The notes beneath the pieces are model-generated. The model searched no databases and was not told the DNA's origin. It worked only from the letters and a program-made list of their open reading frames with translations. From contig NZ_CANMSS010000002.1 in NCBI RefSeq assembly GCF_947500695.1, forward strand, positions 310,001-374,000: a stretch of 64,000 bases of DNA, read 5' to 3'. The translations under genes were made by a program, and so were the position numbers. This document shows positions 26,763-36,578 of the stretch, one piece after another (the stretch's first letter is position 1; each line of letters starts with the position of its first letter). The DNA is from an uncultured Pseudoteredinibacter sp. Its GTDB lineage: Bacteria > Pseudomonadota > Gammaproteobacteria > Pseudomonadales > Cellvibrionaceae.

Positions 26763-28306
26763 CAGTCTTGTGCCTCACCTTTAATCTGCTGGCTTATGGA
26801 ATTTAGTTTTTCACTAAGCATTTGCTTGAGCTTTTGCTTTTTTAGCTCTCCCAAACTGTTCTCTATTTGCTCCCAACGAAAAAATGGGATATTAACCTCA
26901 TAGCGACTTGGCTTCTCACCACCAGCCTCGACGATTCCATATTTATCGATAGAGTAGGCAAAGGGCATCAGAGTTTTAAATATGGGGTACATAACCCAAA
27001 GGCGATTGACACCGATATTGTTGGCTTCTTTGGGGTCGACCACTGTGTTGTATATTTCTGGCGCCCATAATTGATCTATTTTTTGCTCACCTGGCGCGGT
27101 TCCTTCGCCTTGAAAGTACACTTTGAACTGACGCCATTTCACGGCTCTAAGATCTTCGCCGGAAAATAGAATTACACTATCTCGACCTGATGATTCACGC
27201 TTGCCGAGGAAGAACTCACTCATTTCTATTCCATCGATTACACGATCACCTGGCACATGTTTTGAAGCACCCGCTAATTTTGCAAGACTCGGAAACAAAT
27301 CAACCATAGAAACCATTTCATTGCTGCTGAGACCCGCTTCGATTTTTCCGGGCCAACGCATGATCAATGGCGTTCTCACCGAACCTTCATGAACTGTACC
27401 TAGATAGCCGCGAAAGGGGCCGGTATCACCTATCCAAGGATATTCAGCACGATCAGGGCCATTGTCACTGGCATAGATAACAATCGTGTCTTCACGTAAA
27501 CCCGCCGATTCAATCGCCGCTAAAACCTGACCAACGCGATGATCATGCTCAGCTAGAACATCTGCGTACCGTCCATGACCGGTTTTGCCCTGGAAATCAG
27601 GGTGCGGTATTGAAGGATGGTGTGGTATAGACCAAGGTAGATAGAGGAAAAACGGTTTGTCTTTTTTAGCTTGATGAATAAATTCTACGGCCCTTTGAGC
27701 AATTTTTTCATCAATCAGTGGCCTCATGTCGCGGTCATAAACTTCGCCAGCATGAGCGCCATCGCGGTCGTTTCCCTGCCAGAGTCTAGCGGGCTTCAAA
27801 CCGCTATGCTCATAACCCACATGATTGGGAAAATCAGAGATACCAGTGCTAAATGGAAAACCCCACCACTGCTGGAACCCCTGCGCTGTCGGTAAACGCT
27901 CTTGGTCGTAACCCAAGTGCCACTTACCAAACATTGCCGTTTGATAGTCCGATTCGCGCAACACCTCGGCAATAGTGACCTCCCAAGGCGACAAGCCTTG
28001 AGGCAAACCCGGTACAGGAACGGCACGCGTGGTGCCAGAGCGTATTGGCATACGCCCCGTCATTAAAGCCGAACGTGATGGCGTGCACTCAGCCTCCACC
28101 ATAAAATTGGTGAAGCGAAAGCCATCTTGCGCCAATTGATCTAGCTGTGGTGTGGCTGCGCCGCGTTGGGCGCCACCACCGTAACTGCCCAAATCTCCAA
28201 AGCCGAGATTGTCACTCAACATTAAAACAATATTGGGCTGCTTGTCTGCCTGAGCACAGACCGACAAGACACACGCTAAAACTAAAACGAAATTTCGTAA
28301 GTACAT
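26762..28306 (-). CDS. Secreted formylglycine-dependent sulfatase (atsA-like)
   Basis: 514 residues with a signal peptide (1-20, core FVLVLACVLSVCAQA). The sulfatase signature is C74-T-P-S-R78. The N-terminal metal motif reads LSDNLGFGDLG rather than ADDLG, with Asp32 and Asn33 as ligand candidates. GKWHLGYD and the SDNGPDRAEYPW region supply the remaining active-site residues. It is translationally coupled with its neighbour (one-base overlap) and lies 12 bp from the TonB receptor gene, so the three likely form one operon read on the minus strand. The substrate is unknown. Confidence 0.92.
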   Translation of the reverse strand: MYLRNFVLVLACVLSVCAQADKQPNIVLMLSDNLGFGDLGSYGGGAQRGAATPQLDQLAQDGFRFTNFMVEAECTPSRSALMTGRMPIRSGTTRAVPVPGLPQGLSPWEVTIAEVLRESDYQTAMFGKWHLGYDQERLPTAQGFQQWWGFPFSTGISDFPNHVGYEHSGLKPARLWQGNDRDGAHAGEVYDRDMRPLIDEKIAQRAVEFIHQAKKDKPFFLYLPWSIPHHPSIPHPDFQGKTGHGRYADVLAEHDHRVGQVLAAIESAGLREDTIVIYASDNGPDRAEYPWIGDTGPFRGYLGTVHEGSVRTPLIMRWPGKIEAGLSSNEMVSMVDLFPSLAKLAGASKHVPGDRVIDGIEMSEFFLGKRESSGRDSVILFSGEDLRAVKWRQFKVYFQGEGTAPGEQKIDQLWAPEIYNTVVDPKEANNIGVNRLWVMYPIFKTLMPFAYSIDKYGIVEAGGEKPSRYEVNIPFFRWEQIENSLGELKKQKLKQMLSEKLNSISQQIKGEAQD

Positions 28307-28318
28307 CTCTAGCGCCCT

Positions 28319-30568
28319 TTAGAAGTGATATTTGAAACTAAGTCCTAAAGTGCGGCCGTCGATGGCATCAACCCGTTGATAACCTGTCGCTAAACCAGCA
28401 CGCGCTCTAAATTGAGGTTGAATATTATTGATTGCATTTTTATCAAATAGATTTTTAGCAAAAACAGCGACATCCCAGCCATTGTCGTTGCTGCGAAGGC
28501 CAATATGCCAATCAGCTGTTGAATAGGAAGCTAATTCTCCTCCCACAGCGTCCACTTCTGTTCGGCTGCCAACAAAGCGTAATAACCACTGCTGATACAA
28601 CTCAAAGGAGCCAAAATCTTGCTGATTAAACAAAGCAAGATTCGCACTGAGTTTTGGCTGAATACCTAGCTCTAAACCAGAGACATCACAATAGTTTGCA
28701 ATTTGCCCATTCGGTATTGCCGAACCATTGTTACAAGGTAGATTTACTCCATCTTTAAATTCAGCTTCGGTAAAACTCAGTCCACCATTAAGCTGCCAGT
28801 TGTCGGCCAATAGGGCCTGCCACTCTATTTCTATACCCTTTACTAAAGCATCACCCGTCGTTGTTATACCACTGGATCTTGGTCGAGTGGCAAGCCCTCT
28901 ATCATTTACAGCAATTCTGGAGAGGCGAGTAATATAATTATCGAAATCTTGATAGAACACTGCGGTATTGAGGTTCAACCGACCATCCAACAATTTAAAC
29001 TTCATGCCTAGCTCATAGGCAATGCTATCCTCACTTTCATAAGTGGCCAGATCAGCTAAGCTCACCGACGTTACCGTTACACCACCGGGGCGAAAGCTCT
29101 TAGAAATACTAAAATAACTTACCGTATCAGGCTCATCCATTCGATAGCTAAGACTCCAATTACCTGTAACGGCCTCTTCGCTGCGATTGCGTACCTCTTG
29201 AGCTAGCAGCGGCCTTAGCAGCATGCCATTAGCAAGATAAATATCCGAGGCATTAAATCGCTCTGCACGCTGCCAGCGGATACCGGCTTCGGTGTTCCAA
29301 TTATCACCAAACTGATAACTATGATGAGTGAATATACCGATATCTTCTGCGCCTAAGGGAGATAGTATTGAGCCTTGATTTGGCCCTTGAGGCCCTAAGT
29401 ATTGATAACGATCGAATTGTCCATTTTCCTCACCATAGTAAATACCCAATATGTATTGCCAATCATCGCTATCACTAGAGCTGATTCGAAACTCATGTGA
29501 ATTTGCAAAACCTGCGTCCACAAAGCGGGTGGGCGAAGCAAATCCCGCTATTACATTTGGATTGCTATTACCCTGGCTGTTATCAAAATTTTCACTGGAA
29601 TGAAGCTCTGAATATCCTGATACCCAATCAAGTTGATGATTACCAAAGTCCCAATTTACTCGCAGCGTAGCCACCTCAAATCGGCCTTGATAAATATCTG
29701 GCGCAACCTGAATACCTAAATTATCCTGGCTTTCAATAACTGGAAGCGCAATGGCTTGCTGCGGTAAGCTGCTGCTACCTTGAACCCTTGTCACACGATC
29801 CAGGTTACTTTCTTGGTATTGGTAACTTAGATCAACACGTATATCTTCACTGGCCTGCCACGCCATAGAGAGACGCCCAGCCCGACTTTGGCTGTCGCTA
29901 ACATTGCCATCTAGCAGATTTCTCGTTTCCTGCAGCTCATTGTCATCGTAGACCGCTGCTAGTCTTAGCGCTAACTTACCCTCGATTAGCGGGGTATTAA
30001 TCGCTAGCTGAGTATTACTGGCCGCGTTTTCAGCAAAGCTATTGCGCACATAGCCTTCAAAGTTATCCAGCTGAGCTTTCGCGGTATTCAGCTTTAAAGC
30101 TCCTGCTGGAGATGAACGACCCTGCAATGTACCTTGGGCACCACGTACAATTTCAATACTGCTTAAATCAAACAGTTGCTGAAAAATGGCACCACTGCTG
30201 TTGCTGCCTAGCGTGGTGTCATTCCAATAAACGTCCACTGCCTGAGCGGCAGCAGAGTTCGGGTTGTATTCGACACCACGCAGAGCAATAGACCCAGAAC
30301 GCCCATCTACACTGCGAGTATCTAGACCTGGGGCAAGCTGCTCCAAAGATTCAAAGCTTAAGATATTGAAATCTTCTAATGCCTCACTGCTAATGGCATT
30401 CACAGTTGCTGGAATATCTTGGATAGCTTGATCGCGCTTTTGCGCTGTCACTATGACTTCTTCCAGAACGGCTTGACTACTTTGCGAATCGGATTGCCCA
30501 TATACATTAACCGCCAAAGGCAAGCTAACGGCTAATAATCGAAGAGGAAAGGGTAGCTGCTGCAACAT
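28319..30568 (-). CDS. TonB-dependent outer-membrane receptor of the sulfatase island
   Basis: 749 residues: signal peptide (about 1-24), TonB box EEVIVTAQKR (about 37-46), plug domain (about 50-160, with GSIALRGVEYN and SIEIVRGAQGTLQG) and a 22-strand beta-barrel that ends in LGLSFKYHF with a terminal Phe. It imports a ligand too large for porins, powered by TonB. As first gene of the operon with two sulfatases it probably takes up the sulfated substrate or its products, though siderophore uptake cannot be excluded by sequence alone. Confidence 0.92.
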   Translation of the reverse strand: MLQQLPFPLRLLAVSLPLAVNVYGQSDSQSSQAVLEEVIVTAQKRDQAIQDIPATVNAISSEALEDFNILSFESLEQLAPGLDTRSVDGRSGSIALRGVEYNPNSAAAQAVDVYWNDTTLGSNSSGAIFQQLFDLSSIEIVRGAQGTLQGRSSPAGALKLNTAKAQLDNFEGYVRNSFAENAASNTQLAINTPLIEGKLALRLAAVYDDNELQETRNLLDGNVSDSQSRAGRLSMAWQASEDIRVDLSYQYQESNLDRVTRVQGSSSLPQQAIALPVIESQDNLGIQVAPDIYQGRFEVATLRVNWDFGNHQLDWVSGYSELHSSENFDNSQGNSNPNVIAGFASPTRFVDAGFANSHEFRISSSDSDDWQYILGIYYGEENGQFDRYQYLGPQGPNQGSILSPLGAEDIGIFTHHSYQFGDNWNTEAGIRWQRAERFNASDIYLANGMLLRPLLAQEVRNRSEEAVTGNWSLSYRMDEPDTVSYFSISKSFRPGGVTVTSVSLADLATYESEDSIAYELGMKFKLLDGRLNLNTAVFYQDFDNYITRLSRIAVNDRGLATRPRSSGITTTGDALVKGIEIEWQALLADNWQLNGGLSFTEAEFKDGVNLPCNNGSAIPNGQIANYCDVSGLELGIQPKLSANLALFNQQDFGSFELYQQWLLRFVGSRTEVDAVGGELASYSTADWHIGLRSNDNGWDVAVFAKNLFDKNAINNIQPQFRARAGLATGYQRVDAIDGRTLGLSFKYHF

Positions 30569-30704
30569 GGATGTGGCCCTATGCTTGTTATTATTAATTA
30601 ATGGCCAAAATCTTAGTTTTACTCATAATAAAGAGCGTCCGAACCTATTGGTTCGGATAAATTTACGATCAAAATAGTTTTATAAAGACATTTATCAAGC
30701 CAAT

Positions 30705-31955
30705 TCAGCCAGAAAACTGCTTACGATACTGGCTAGGCGTCATATCCATCGACCGCTTAAATGCATCATAAAATGAGGATTTCGATTTAAATCCGACTTC
30801 CATTGCAATATCGACGATGGCTAAGTGGCTTAGAGATGAATCCTGTAAGCAGCTTTTCGCTTTCTCTACGCGATAGCTGTTTACAAAGGTGAAAAAGTTC
30901 TGGCCCAGCTGACCATTGAGCACCTGCGATACCTGATGAGCACTAAGGTCAGCCTCCTTTGCAAGTTCTGCCAGTGTCAGCTCACTATCCAAGTAAAGCT
31001 CCTTTTCTTCCATAACATGCATTAGTCGATGTTTAAATTGCTCAGCATCTTGTTGGCTAATCTTGGAACGTTGATATTTGGGTTCGGTATTGGCTGAAGT
31101 GCTGTCTTCTGCAGCCAATACTTGTGCTGGAGTAGGCAATAGCGCCTGCCTGCTGGCCCTTGCAGCAAGAACCCGCTGTACCAAACTGGGCTGGTACATC
31201 GCAGAGATCGCCATTGCATAAATCAGCAAAACCAAGAACAAAAAAGGATAGCCCTGTGTCGCAATATCACTTTCAAATATCAACCTTGGCAAGCGATTAA
31301 AACTTAGCATTACGATAAGGTATACCATCCCGACTAGGCTCAAGGTACGCAACCACTTAAGGTTCATACTCTCCAGAGATGAAAAGTGGCCTTGCATCAG
31401 CTGCTCATGTTGCCTTGTTTGTTGGAATACCAGATAACAATAAAAGCCAAAATGAAAAATGAACAAATGGGCATTGAGTCGATATTTAAACCAGAGCTGC
31501 CAGAATGGTGATAAGAACTCACTGACTCGCCCCTCCATTTCTAACTCACCTCTAAAGTACCAAAGGTAGTCAACTAACAGCTGTTGCTGTTGGGGCTCAT
31601 AGAAATAGTACTCAACGCTTGCCACACACAAGAGTAGATAAGGTAAAAAGTGTAAGCCATGCGATTTGGAGAGATTATTGCCTGTTAAGGCAGCTGAATA
31701 TAAAAACAGTAAAGGCCCCCAACAAAAAGGGAGATTGGCTATTAACAGTGTCCACCAGTGCAAGTCGTTTAGATAATCGGCCGAAACTTGCAGCTGCTGC
31801 AATAAACGCAGCCCCATCGCAAAAAGCAGCGCCGCCATAAAACGATTAGCCAGTTTAGCGCCACTTGGCGATACCAGTAGCAAAACAGCCATAATGCCGC
31901 CTTGCAAAGCCCCGAAGCCTAAAAACAAATGATAGATGTTCAACTCAAACTCCAC
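30705..31955 (-). CDS. AraC-family regulator with N-terminal membrane domain
   Basis: 416 residues. The first 240 contain about seven hydrophobic helices (for example FGALQGGIMAVLLLVS and FPFLFLVLLIYAMAIS). After a linker, residues about 310-415 form a two-HTH AraC domain (LTLAELAKEADLSAHQVSQV and DIAMEVGFKSKSSFYDAFKR, ending MTPSQYRKQF). The layout makes it a membrane-bound one-component sensor. It is read away from the PQQ-like gene and toward the TonB receptor gene, so it probably regulates the sulfatase island. The signal is unknown. Confidence 0.88.
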   Translation of the reverse strand: MEFELNIYHLFLGFGALQGGIMAVLLLVSPSGAKLANRFMAALLFAMGLRLLQQLQVSADYLNDLHWWTLLIANLPFCWGPLLFLYSAALTGNNLSKSHGLHFLPYLLLCVASVEYYFYEPQQQQLLVDYLWYFRGELEMEGRVSEFLSPFWQLWFKYRLNAHLFIFHFGFYCYLVFQQTRQHEQLMQGHFSSLESMNLKWLRTLSLVGMVYLIVMLSFNRLPRLIFESDIATQGYPFLFLVLLIYAMAISAMYQPSLVQRVLAARASRQALLPTPAQVLAAEDSTSANTEPKYQRSKISQQDAEQFKHRLMHVMEEKELYLDSELTLAELAKEADLSAHQVSQVLNGQLGQNFFTFVNSYRVEKAKSCLQDSSLSHLAIVDIAMEVGFKSKSSFYDAFKRSMDMTPSQYRKQFSG

Positions 31956-32142
31956 TGACTACATTGGCAAAGTCAATTTCAAAGCGCTAGCCGCCAGTAC
32001 TTATTTTGCCCCTAAAAAGCCGCTTTAGCGTGCGCCCCAATTGGCTCGGACCCCTCTACTTGCGTTCTATCTTATGCTTAGTGAAAAAATTACATATCCA
32101 ACACTAGCAATAAGCTTGCGAGTATCAACATAAGGTAGGCCT

Positions 32143-34113
32143 ATGCCAAGACGTAAAACATTGCTGTTCAGTACGGCGGCCATTTTAGTGGTATTTATCC
32201 TATTTCATAAGCCCATGCGCCTAGTAGCCTATTCACTATTCACTGGCAACGCAAAGTTTACCATCTACGCTGAGCCGAAGCTCAGCAGCTGGCGACCTAT
32301 GGCACCTCGCCTCTATTCAAAAAATCCACACCCATTAGCGAGACCTTTTCGTTTTGGCAGGGCCTTGCATAGTGACTTACATGGTTCGGATGAAGTTATG
32401 GGAGTTACCGCGCCCAGCTTCGAGCTTGCTTGGCATGCTGAAGAAAATCTCTTTGTTAGCGAAGGGCCTGTCTTCGATAAGCAAGGTAATATCTATTTTT
32501 CACCTATCTTCCCAGTGGATAACAGCTTAATTGTTTCTCTAGAGCCTGAGCATGGACATAGACGCTGGGCGATCACCCACCCAAGCGCTGCAGCTGGTGC
32601 CGGTACACCACTAGTACTGGAGGACCCAGAAACAGGGGAAGATATTATTTATCTAGGTAGCTACGATACGGCTATGGCCATCGATACAAACGGTAGCATC
32701 ATTTGGCAAAGTGCTAGCGGCTTACCCGCCATCCAAAATGGCAACTACCTTAGCAAACACCACAGCTTTGGTATCAACTACCATATTCACAGTGACAGCC
32801 TGATCACCAGCATTGGAGACGGGCACCTCTATATCGTCGATCGCAAAACCGGTAGTCCACTCTTAAAGAAACCATTTATGCTGCCAGGGGCACCAACCGG
32901 CCTAAGCAATTTCACTGTACCAAAGCGTGTTTTAGATAGAGCAAATGCGGATATTGCCCACATGGTGCCAAGTTCAGGCATAAATGGTAACAATGATGCT
33001 ATTAGCGCAGTGCTTCATGGTGCCGCCGGAGAATTGCAAAAAGTCAGCAACTTTTTTTCTATTGATAGCAATAGCGGAAGAATCTGGTTGGCGGCCACGA
33101 TAGCTGATGAAGAAGATGGCGAAGTTGATGGCTTCTCAGATTATGCAGCCCTCTATGGCATTGACTTGGTTCGCAATGGAGCTGTCGCTGAGCTTCGTAT
33201 AGCAAGCATCACTAAAGTTCCTGGTGGAACCGCATCTACTCCTGCTATCAGCGCTGATGGCCAACGAATTTATATTGCCGATGCATACGACACAGTCTAT
33301 GCAATACATGCCCAAAGTGGCGATATCATTTGGCAATACAAAGTTGGTGATAAAGTCACAGGCTCAATTGATGTAGCCGTCGACAACGGTGAAATTTACG
33401 CCAATACTCGCACCGACATATTTCAGTTAATAGACCAAGGCGACCGTGCCACATTAGGTTGGAAAGCAAAACTTGATATGTATCAGGGCGGATTTTTACA
33501 GGATAACTTCAAAGGCTTGGGGGCAGAAATAACCGCAAACGGAGTTGCCTTTACTGGCGCTGTCGGTGTGATTCATGGCAAGCAAAAGTTTCCTATGCGC
33601 TTAGGTGCCGGATTGCTCGATAGACAAACTGGAAAAATTCGATACTTCGCCGATGGTGCAGAGGATTCTGTTTCATCTACAGTTACGGCTCCGGATGGTA
33701 GCATTTACGTTGGCAACTCGCCCCTTCGCAGAGTATTGGGGCGGGCAATATTGGGCGATCAACACAGCCCGGCGAAGCCTAGAGGTGGTATCAGCCGCTT
33801 TAAGCCCAATAGTTATTTATCAGTAATAAAAGAGGCACTATGGGCCATTCAGCTACGACTAGAAAATGCTGCACAATGGCAGGCGAAAGCTCCAGGCTCA
33901 ATTCGAGATGAACGGCATCAGGTAGAAGCATTATTTGAACAATGTCGACATGTCGCTCCAAAAGCTATAGCCGCCGGAGAAATATCGCCGGAGGCCTGGC
34001 AGCTTATAGAGCAGACTTTTCAAACCCACATTGCCTCAACTGACGATAATTTAACTAAACAAGCAGAGTTCGCAAAGCGGCTGTTGAGTCGTATTACTGA
34101 AGGAAAGGAATAA
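32143..34113 (+). CDS. Membrane-anchored PQQ-like beta-propeller protein
   Basis: 656 residues. A single N-terminal hydrophobic segment (about 8-24, LLFSTAAILVVFILF) acts as anchor or signal. The rest reads as a beta-propeller with PQQ-type blade motifs (DGQRIYIADAYDTVYAIHAQSGDIIWQYKVG, given here by its position about 370-400; also about 195 and 230). Without the catalytic signature of a quinoprotein dehydrogenase that I could identify, it may be a binding or scaffold protein. The last base of its stop overlaps the ATG of the following sulfatase, so the two are translated together. Confidence 0.75.
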   Translation: MPRRKTLLFSTAAILVVFILFHKPMRLVAYSLFTGNAKFTIYAEPKLSSWRPMAPRLYSKNPHPLARPFRFGRALHSDLHGSDEVMGVTAPSFELAWHAEENLFVSEGPVFDKQGNIYFSPIFPVDNSLIVSLEPEHGHRRWAITHPSAAAGAGTPLVLEDPETGEDIIYLGSYDTAMAIDTNGSIIWQSASGLPAIQNGNYLSKHHSFGINYHIHSDSLITSIGDGHLYIVDRKTGSPLLKKPFMLPGAPTGLSNFTVPKRVLDRANADIAHMVPSSGINGNNDAISAVLHGAAGELQKVSNFFSIDSNSGRIWLAATIADEEDGEVDGFSDYAALYGIDLVRNGAVAELRIASITKVPGGTASTPAISADGQRIYIADAYDTVYAIHAQSGDIIWQYKVGDKVTGSIDVAVDNGEIYANTRTDIFQLIDQGDRATLGWKAKLDMYQGGFLQDNFKGLGAEITANGVAFTGAVGVIHGKQKFPMRLGAGLLDRQTGKIRYFADGAEDSVSSTVTAPDGSIYVGNSPLRRVLGRAILGDQHSPAKPRGGISRFKPNSYLSVIKEALWAIQLRLENAAQWQAKAPGSIRDERHQVEALFEQCRHVAPKAIAAGEISPEAWQLIEQTFQTHIASTDDNLTKQAEFAKRLLSRITEGKE

Positions 34114-35711
34114 TGTTTCGCACACTATTTATCGCCTGTTCACTTGTGATCGTTCTATTAGCAATATCGGCAGTCCAGCTTTCTAAGCCTCTTAATTATG
34201 GTATGGAAGCTGAAATATTTAAAAGCCAAGACAATAAAGAAATTTCAGCTACTTCAATTAAAAACACAGACGAACAAGCGCGCCCCAACATTGTTGTAAT
34301 TCTGGCCGATGATCTAGGTTATGGCGATATAGGTTTACACGGCAGCAAGGCTATTAAAACGCCCAACATTGATCAACTCGCGGTAGAAGGCGCTAACTTC
34401 AGTCAAGCCTATTCAAGCGCGGCCATTTGCTCACCTTCGAGAGCAGGATTACTCAGCGGCCGCTATCCTTTGCGCAGCGGTATTATTCACCCCATTCAAG
34501 CTGCCGGCGACAGCTTTGCCCGCAAAGCCTCTTATAAAGCAGCGGTTGCCTTTAGTAACCTTGCCGCCATCGATATGATTGGTGGCGGCAATGCAGTAAA
34601 AGGGCTCCCAGCCGACGAGATCACTATTGCAGAGCTACTGAAAAGCGCTGGATATCGAACCGCGGTTTTTGGTAAATGGCACTTAGGTGACTTTACTGCT
34701 TGGCCAGAGTATCACCCGCATAAACATGGCTTTGATCATTTTGTGGGTTTTAATATGTCCAACGATGACTGGCCAGTTGCTTTTTACCGCAATAAAGAAA
34801 AAATGATCGGCGATATTGGTTTAGATCAAGCTCACTACACCAAGCTTTTTACTGAGGAGGCCATCAAGTTTATTCAGCAAGAAAGCCAAGAGCCTTTTTT
34901 TATTTTCCTCTCCCAGAAGGATCCGCATCAACCGTTTTTCCCTTCTGAAAACTTTGCAGGCAAGTCATTGGGCGGGCCCTATGGAGACGCTGTTGAGGAG
35001 TTTGACTGGAGTGTAGGCGCTGTACTTGAGGCCTTAAAAAAGCAAGGTATCGACAAAAATACTCTGATATTAGTCACCTCAGATAATGGACCATGGTATG
35101 AAGGCTCCGCTGGTTCCTTAAGAGGGCGAAAAGGGCAAAGCTATGAAGGCGGGTTCAAAGTTCCACTACTGGCCCGCTGGCCAAATCAGATACCTGCTGG
35201 TACAAAAATTGATGTTTCCGTGATGAATATCGACTTCTTGCCTAGCTTTGCTGCAGCAGCCGGAGTTTCTTTACCTCAAGATCGGATCATCGATGGAAAG
35301 AGCTTTTTACCCTTGTTTAAAGAGCCGAGCAAAAGCCATGAGGAATTTTCTCAGAGACCTCTGTATTTTTTTCATGATTATGATGTAGAAGCGATTCGCC
35401 TAGGTGACTGGAAGCTTATTGCAAATAACAGCCATTATGTCTGGCCCAATCCACTGGATAAGAATGACAGCCTAATAGGTGGCCTAGCTGGTTCTAGAGA
35501 TTATAAGCCGGCCAATAGTTCTACAAGTGTTGCCACTTTGGGCACATGGCCACTCCTTTATAATCTCCAGACAGACCCCGGCGAAGCCTACAACTTAGCA
35601 AAAAGCCTACCGGAGAAGAAAGAGTTTTTGCATTCAAAGCTCGATCAATGGAAAACCGAGTTTTATAGAAATCCAAGAGGCTGGATACAAAATAGTGAAG
35701 ATAAAAACTAA
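34113..35711 (+). CDS. Membrane-anchored or secreted formylglycine-dependent sulfatase
   Basis: 532 residues. The N-terminus has a hydrophobic segment (5-22) without an obvious signal-peptidase site, so it may stay anchored to the inner membrane. Metal Asp66-Asp67 (LADDLGYGD), signature C106-S-P-S-R110, then AGLLSGRYPLR, GKWHLGDF and SDNGPWYEG complete the sulfatase active site. It is coupled to the PQQ-like gene. The three sulfatases here differ in N-terminal anchoring and C-terminal domains, which suggests stepwise attack on different sulfate esters of one compound. Confidence 0.92.
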   Translation: MFRTLFIACSLVIVLLAISAVQLSKPLNYGMEAEIFKSQDNKEISATSIKNTDEQARPNIVVILADDLGYGDIGLHGSKAIKTPNIDQLAVEGANFSQAYSSAAICSPSRAGLLSGRYPLRSGIIHPIQAAGDSFARKASYKAAVAFSNLAAIDMIGGGNAVKGLPADEITIAELLKSAGYRTAVFGKWHLGDFTAWPEYHPHKHGFDHFVGFNMSNDDWPVAFYRNKEKMIGDIGLDQAHYTKLFTEEAIKFIQQESQEPFFIFLSQKDPHQPFFPSENFAGKSLGGPYGDAVEEFDWSVGAVLEALKKQGIDKNTLILVTSDNGPWYEGSAGSLRGRKGQSYEGGFKVPLLARWPNQIPAGTKIDVSVMNIDFLPSFAAAAGVSLPQDRIIDGKSFLPLFKEPSKSHEEFSQRPLYFFHDYDVEAIRLGDWKLIANNSHYVWPNPLDKNDSLIGGLAGSRDYKPANSSTSVATLGTWPLLYNLQTDPGEAYNLAKSLPEKKEFLHSKLDQWKTEFYRNPRGWIQNSEDKN

Positions 35712-35755
35712 GCCAACAAAGCTGTTTCGTTCACAGCTCTAAATCTTAATGTTTT

Positions 35756-35785
35756 CCGCTCAGAGCCTAGAGTAGCTCTGAGCGG
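35756..35785. terminator. Hairpin between the third sulfatase and the DUF938 gene
   Basis: Perfect 10-bp stem ccgctcagag (35756-35765) with ctctgagcgg (35776-35785), located between two convergent genes (stops at 35711 plus and 35793 minus). It probably serves both, although no T tract follows in either direction. Confidence 0.6.
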
Positions 35786-35792
35786 CTACTAA

Positions 35793-36407
35793 TTATCGCT
35801 TTTGCCAAATCAACAGCTGATTGTTAGCTGGCATTTTATGATCTTTCAAAAGATCGAATCCTGACTTATTGGCCAACTCAGCTACCGCTTCAAAATCTCG
35901 AATGCCTCGATGTGCTTCTTGGGCCTTTAGCCAGTGGTCAAAGCGCTCGTTACTTTCACTGGTGTAATCGCCGCCATATTTAAAGGGGCCATAAATTGCT
36001 AGCCGTGATCCTTCTTGCATTGACTCCATACCAGCCAAGAAACTCTGTACCGTTTCCCAGGGCATAATATGGCAGGTATTCGCACTGTATAAGCCATCAA
36101 AGTTACTAACAAGGTCTGGGTTGGGCCAATGCTTTGCGATATCCAATTCGAGAGGGCGGAGTACGTTAGCGGCTTGTTCGTCATTAATCCAACGATTGAT
36201 GCCCTTAGCATTTTCAGATAAGTCGCTAGTTTGCCATTGCAAGTGCGCCATACGGGGAGCCATGTAAACAGCATGCTGCCCCGTACCACTGCCGATCTCT
36301 AAGATGCTGGTTTTATCTGAAAACACATCTTTTAATATGTTAAAAATAGGCTCTTGATTGTTCTCGCAAGCTTGGGAAAAAGGTTTGTCATTATTAAGTT
36401 CAGCCAT
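35793..36407 (-). CDS. DUF938 SAM-dependent methyltransferase-like protein
   Basis: 204 residues with the class I methyltransferase fold: motif I ILEIGSGTGQHAVYMA (about 36-51), an acidic end of strand 2 (TSDLSENAKG), the DUF938-specific stretch YSANTCHIMPWETV, and YGPFKYGGDYTSESN. The target molecule of this widespread family is unknown to me. It is read alone on the minus strand. Confidence 0.88.
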   Translation of the reverse strand: MAELNNDKPFSQACENNQEPIFNILKDVFSDKTSILEIGSGTGQHAVYMAPRMAHLQWQTSDLSENAKGINRWINDEQAANVLRPLELDIAKHWPNPDLVSNFDGLYSANTCHIMPWETVQSFLAGMESMQEGSRLAIYGPFKYGGDYTSESNERFDHWLKAQEAHRGIRDFEAVAELANKSGFDLLKDHKMPANNQLLIWQKR

Positions 36408-36534
36408 GGCTAGAGTACCTTTGGGTAATTCTACTAAGCAGTCAAAATTAGTTTAATTGGCCAAGCGGGAAAAGGAAATAAAGCTAAAGTGTTTAATACA
36501 ATAATTTACACTTACAGAGTAGGTAAGGAGGGTA

Positions 36535-36563
36535 GGTGCAAGGCCATTCAGAACCCTTGCACC
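36535..36563 (-). terminator. Hairpin terminator after yaaA
   Basis: ggtgcaagg (36535-36543) pairs with ccttgcacc (36555-36563), a perfect 9-bp stem, 16 bp past the stop of the minus-strand yaaA gene. Confidence 0.55.
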
Positions 36564-36578
36564 CAAACAAAGAATATC

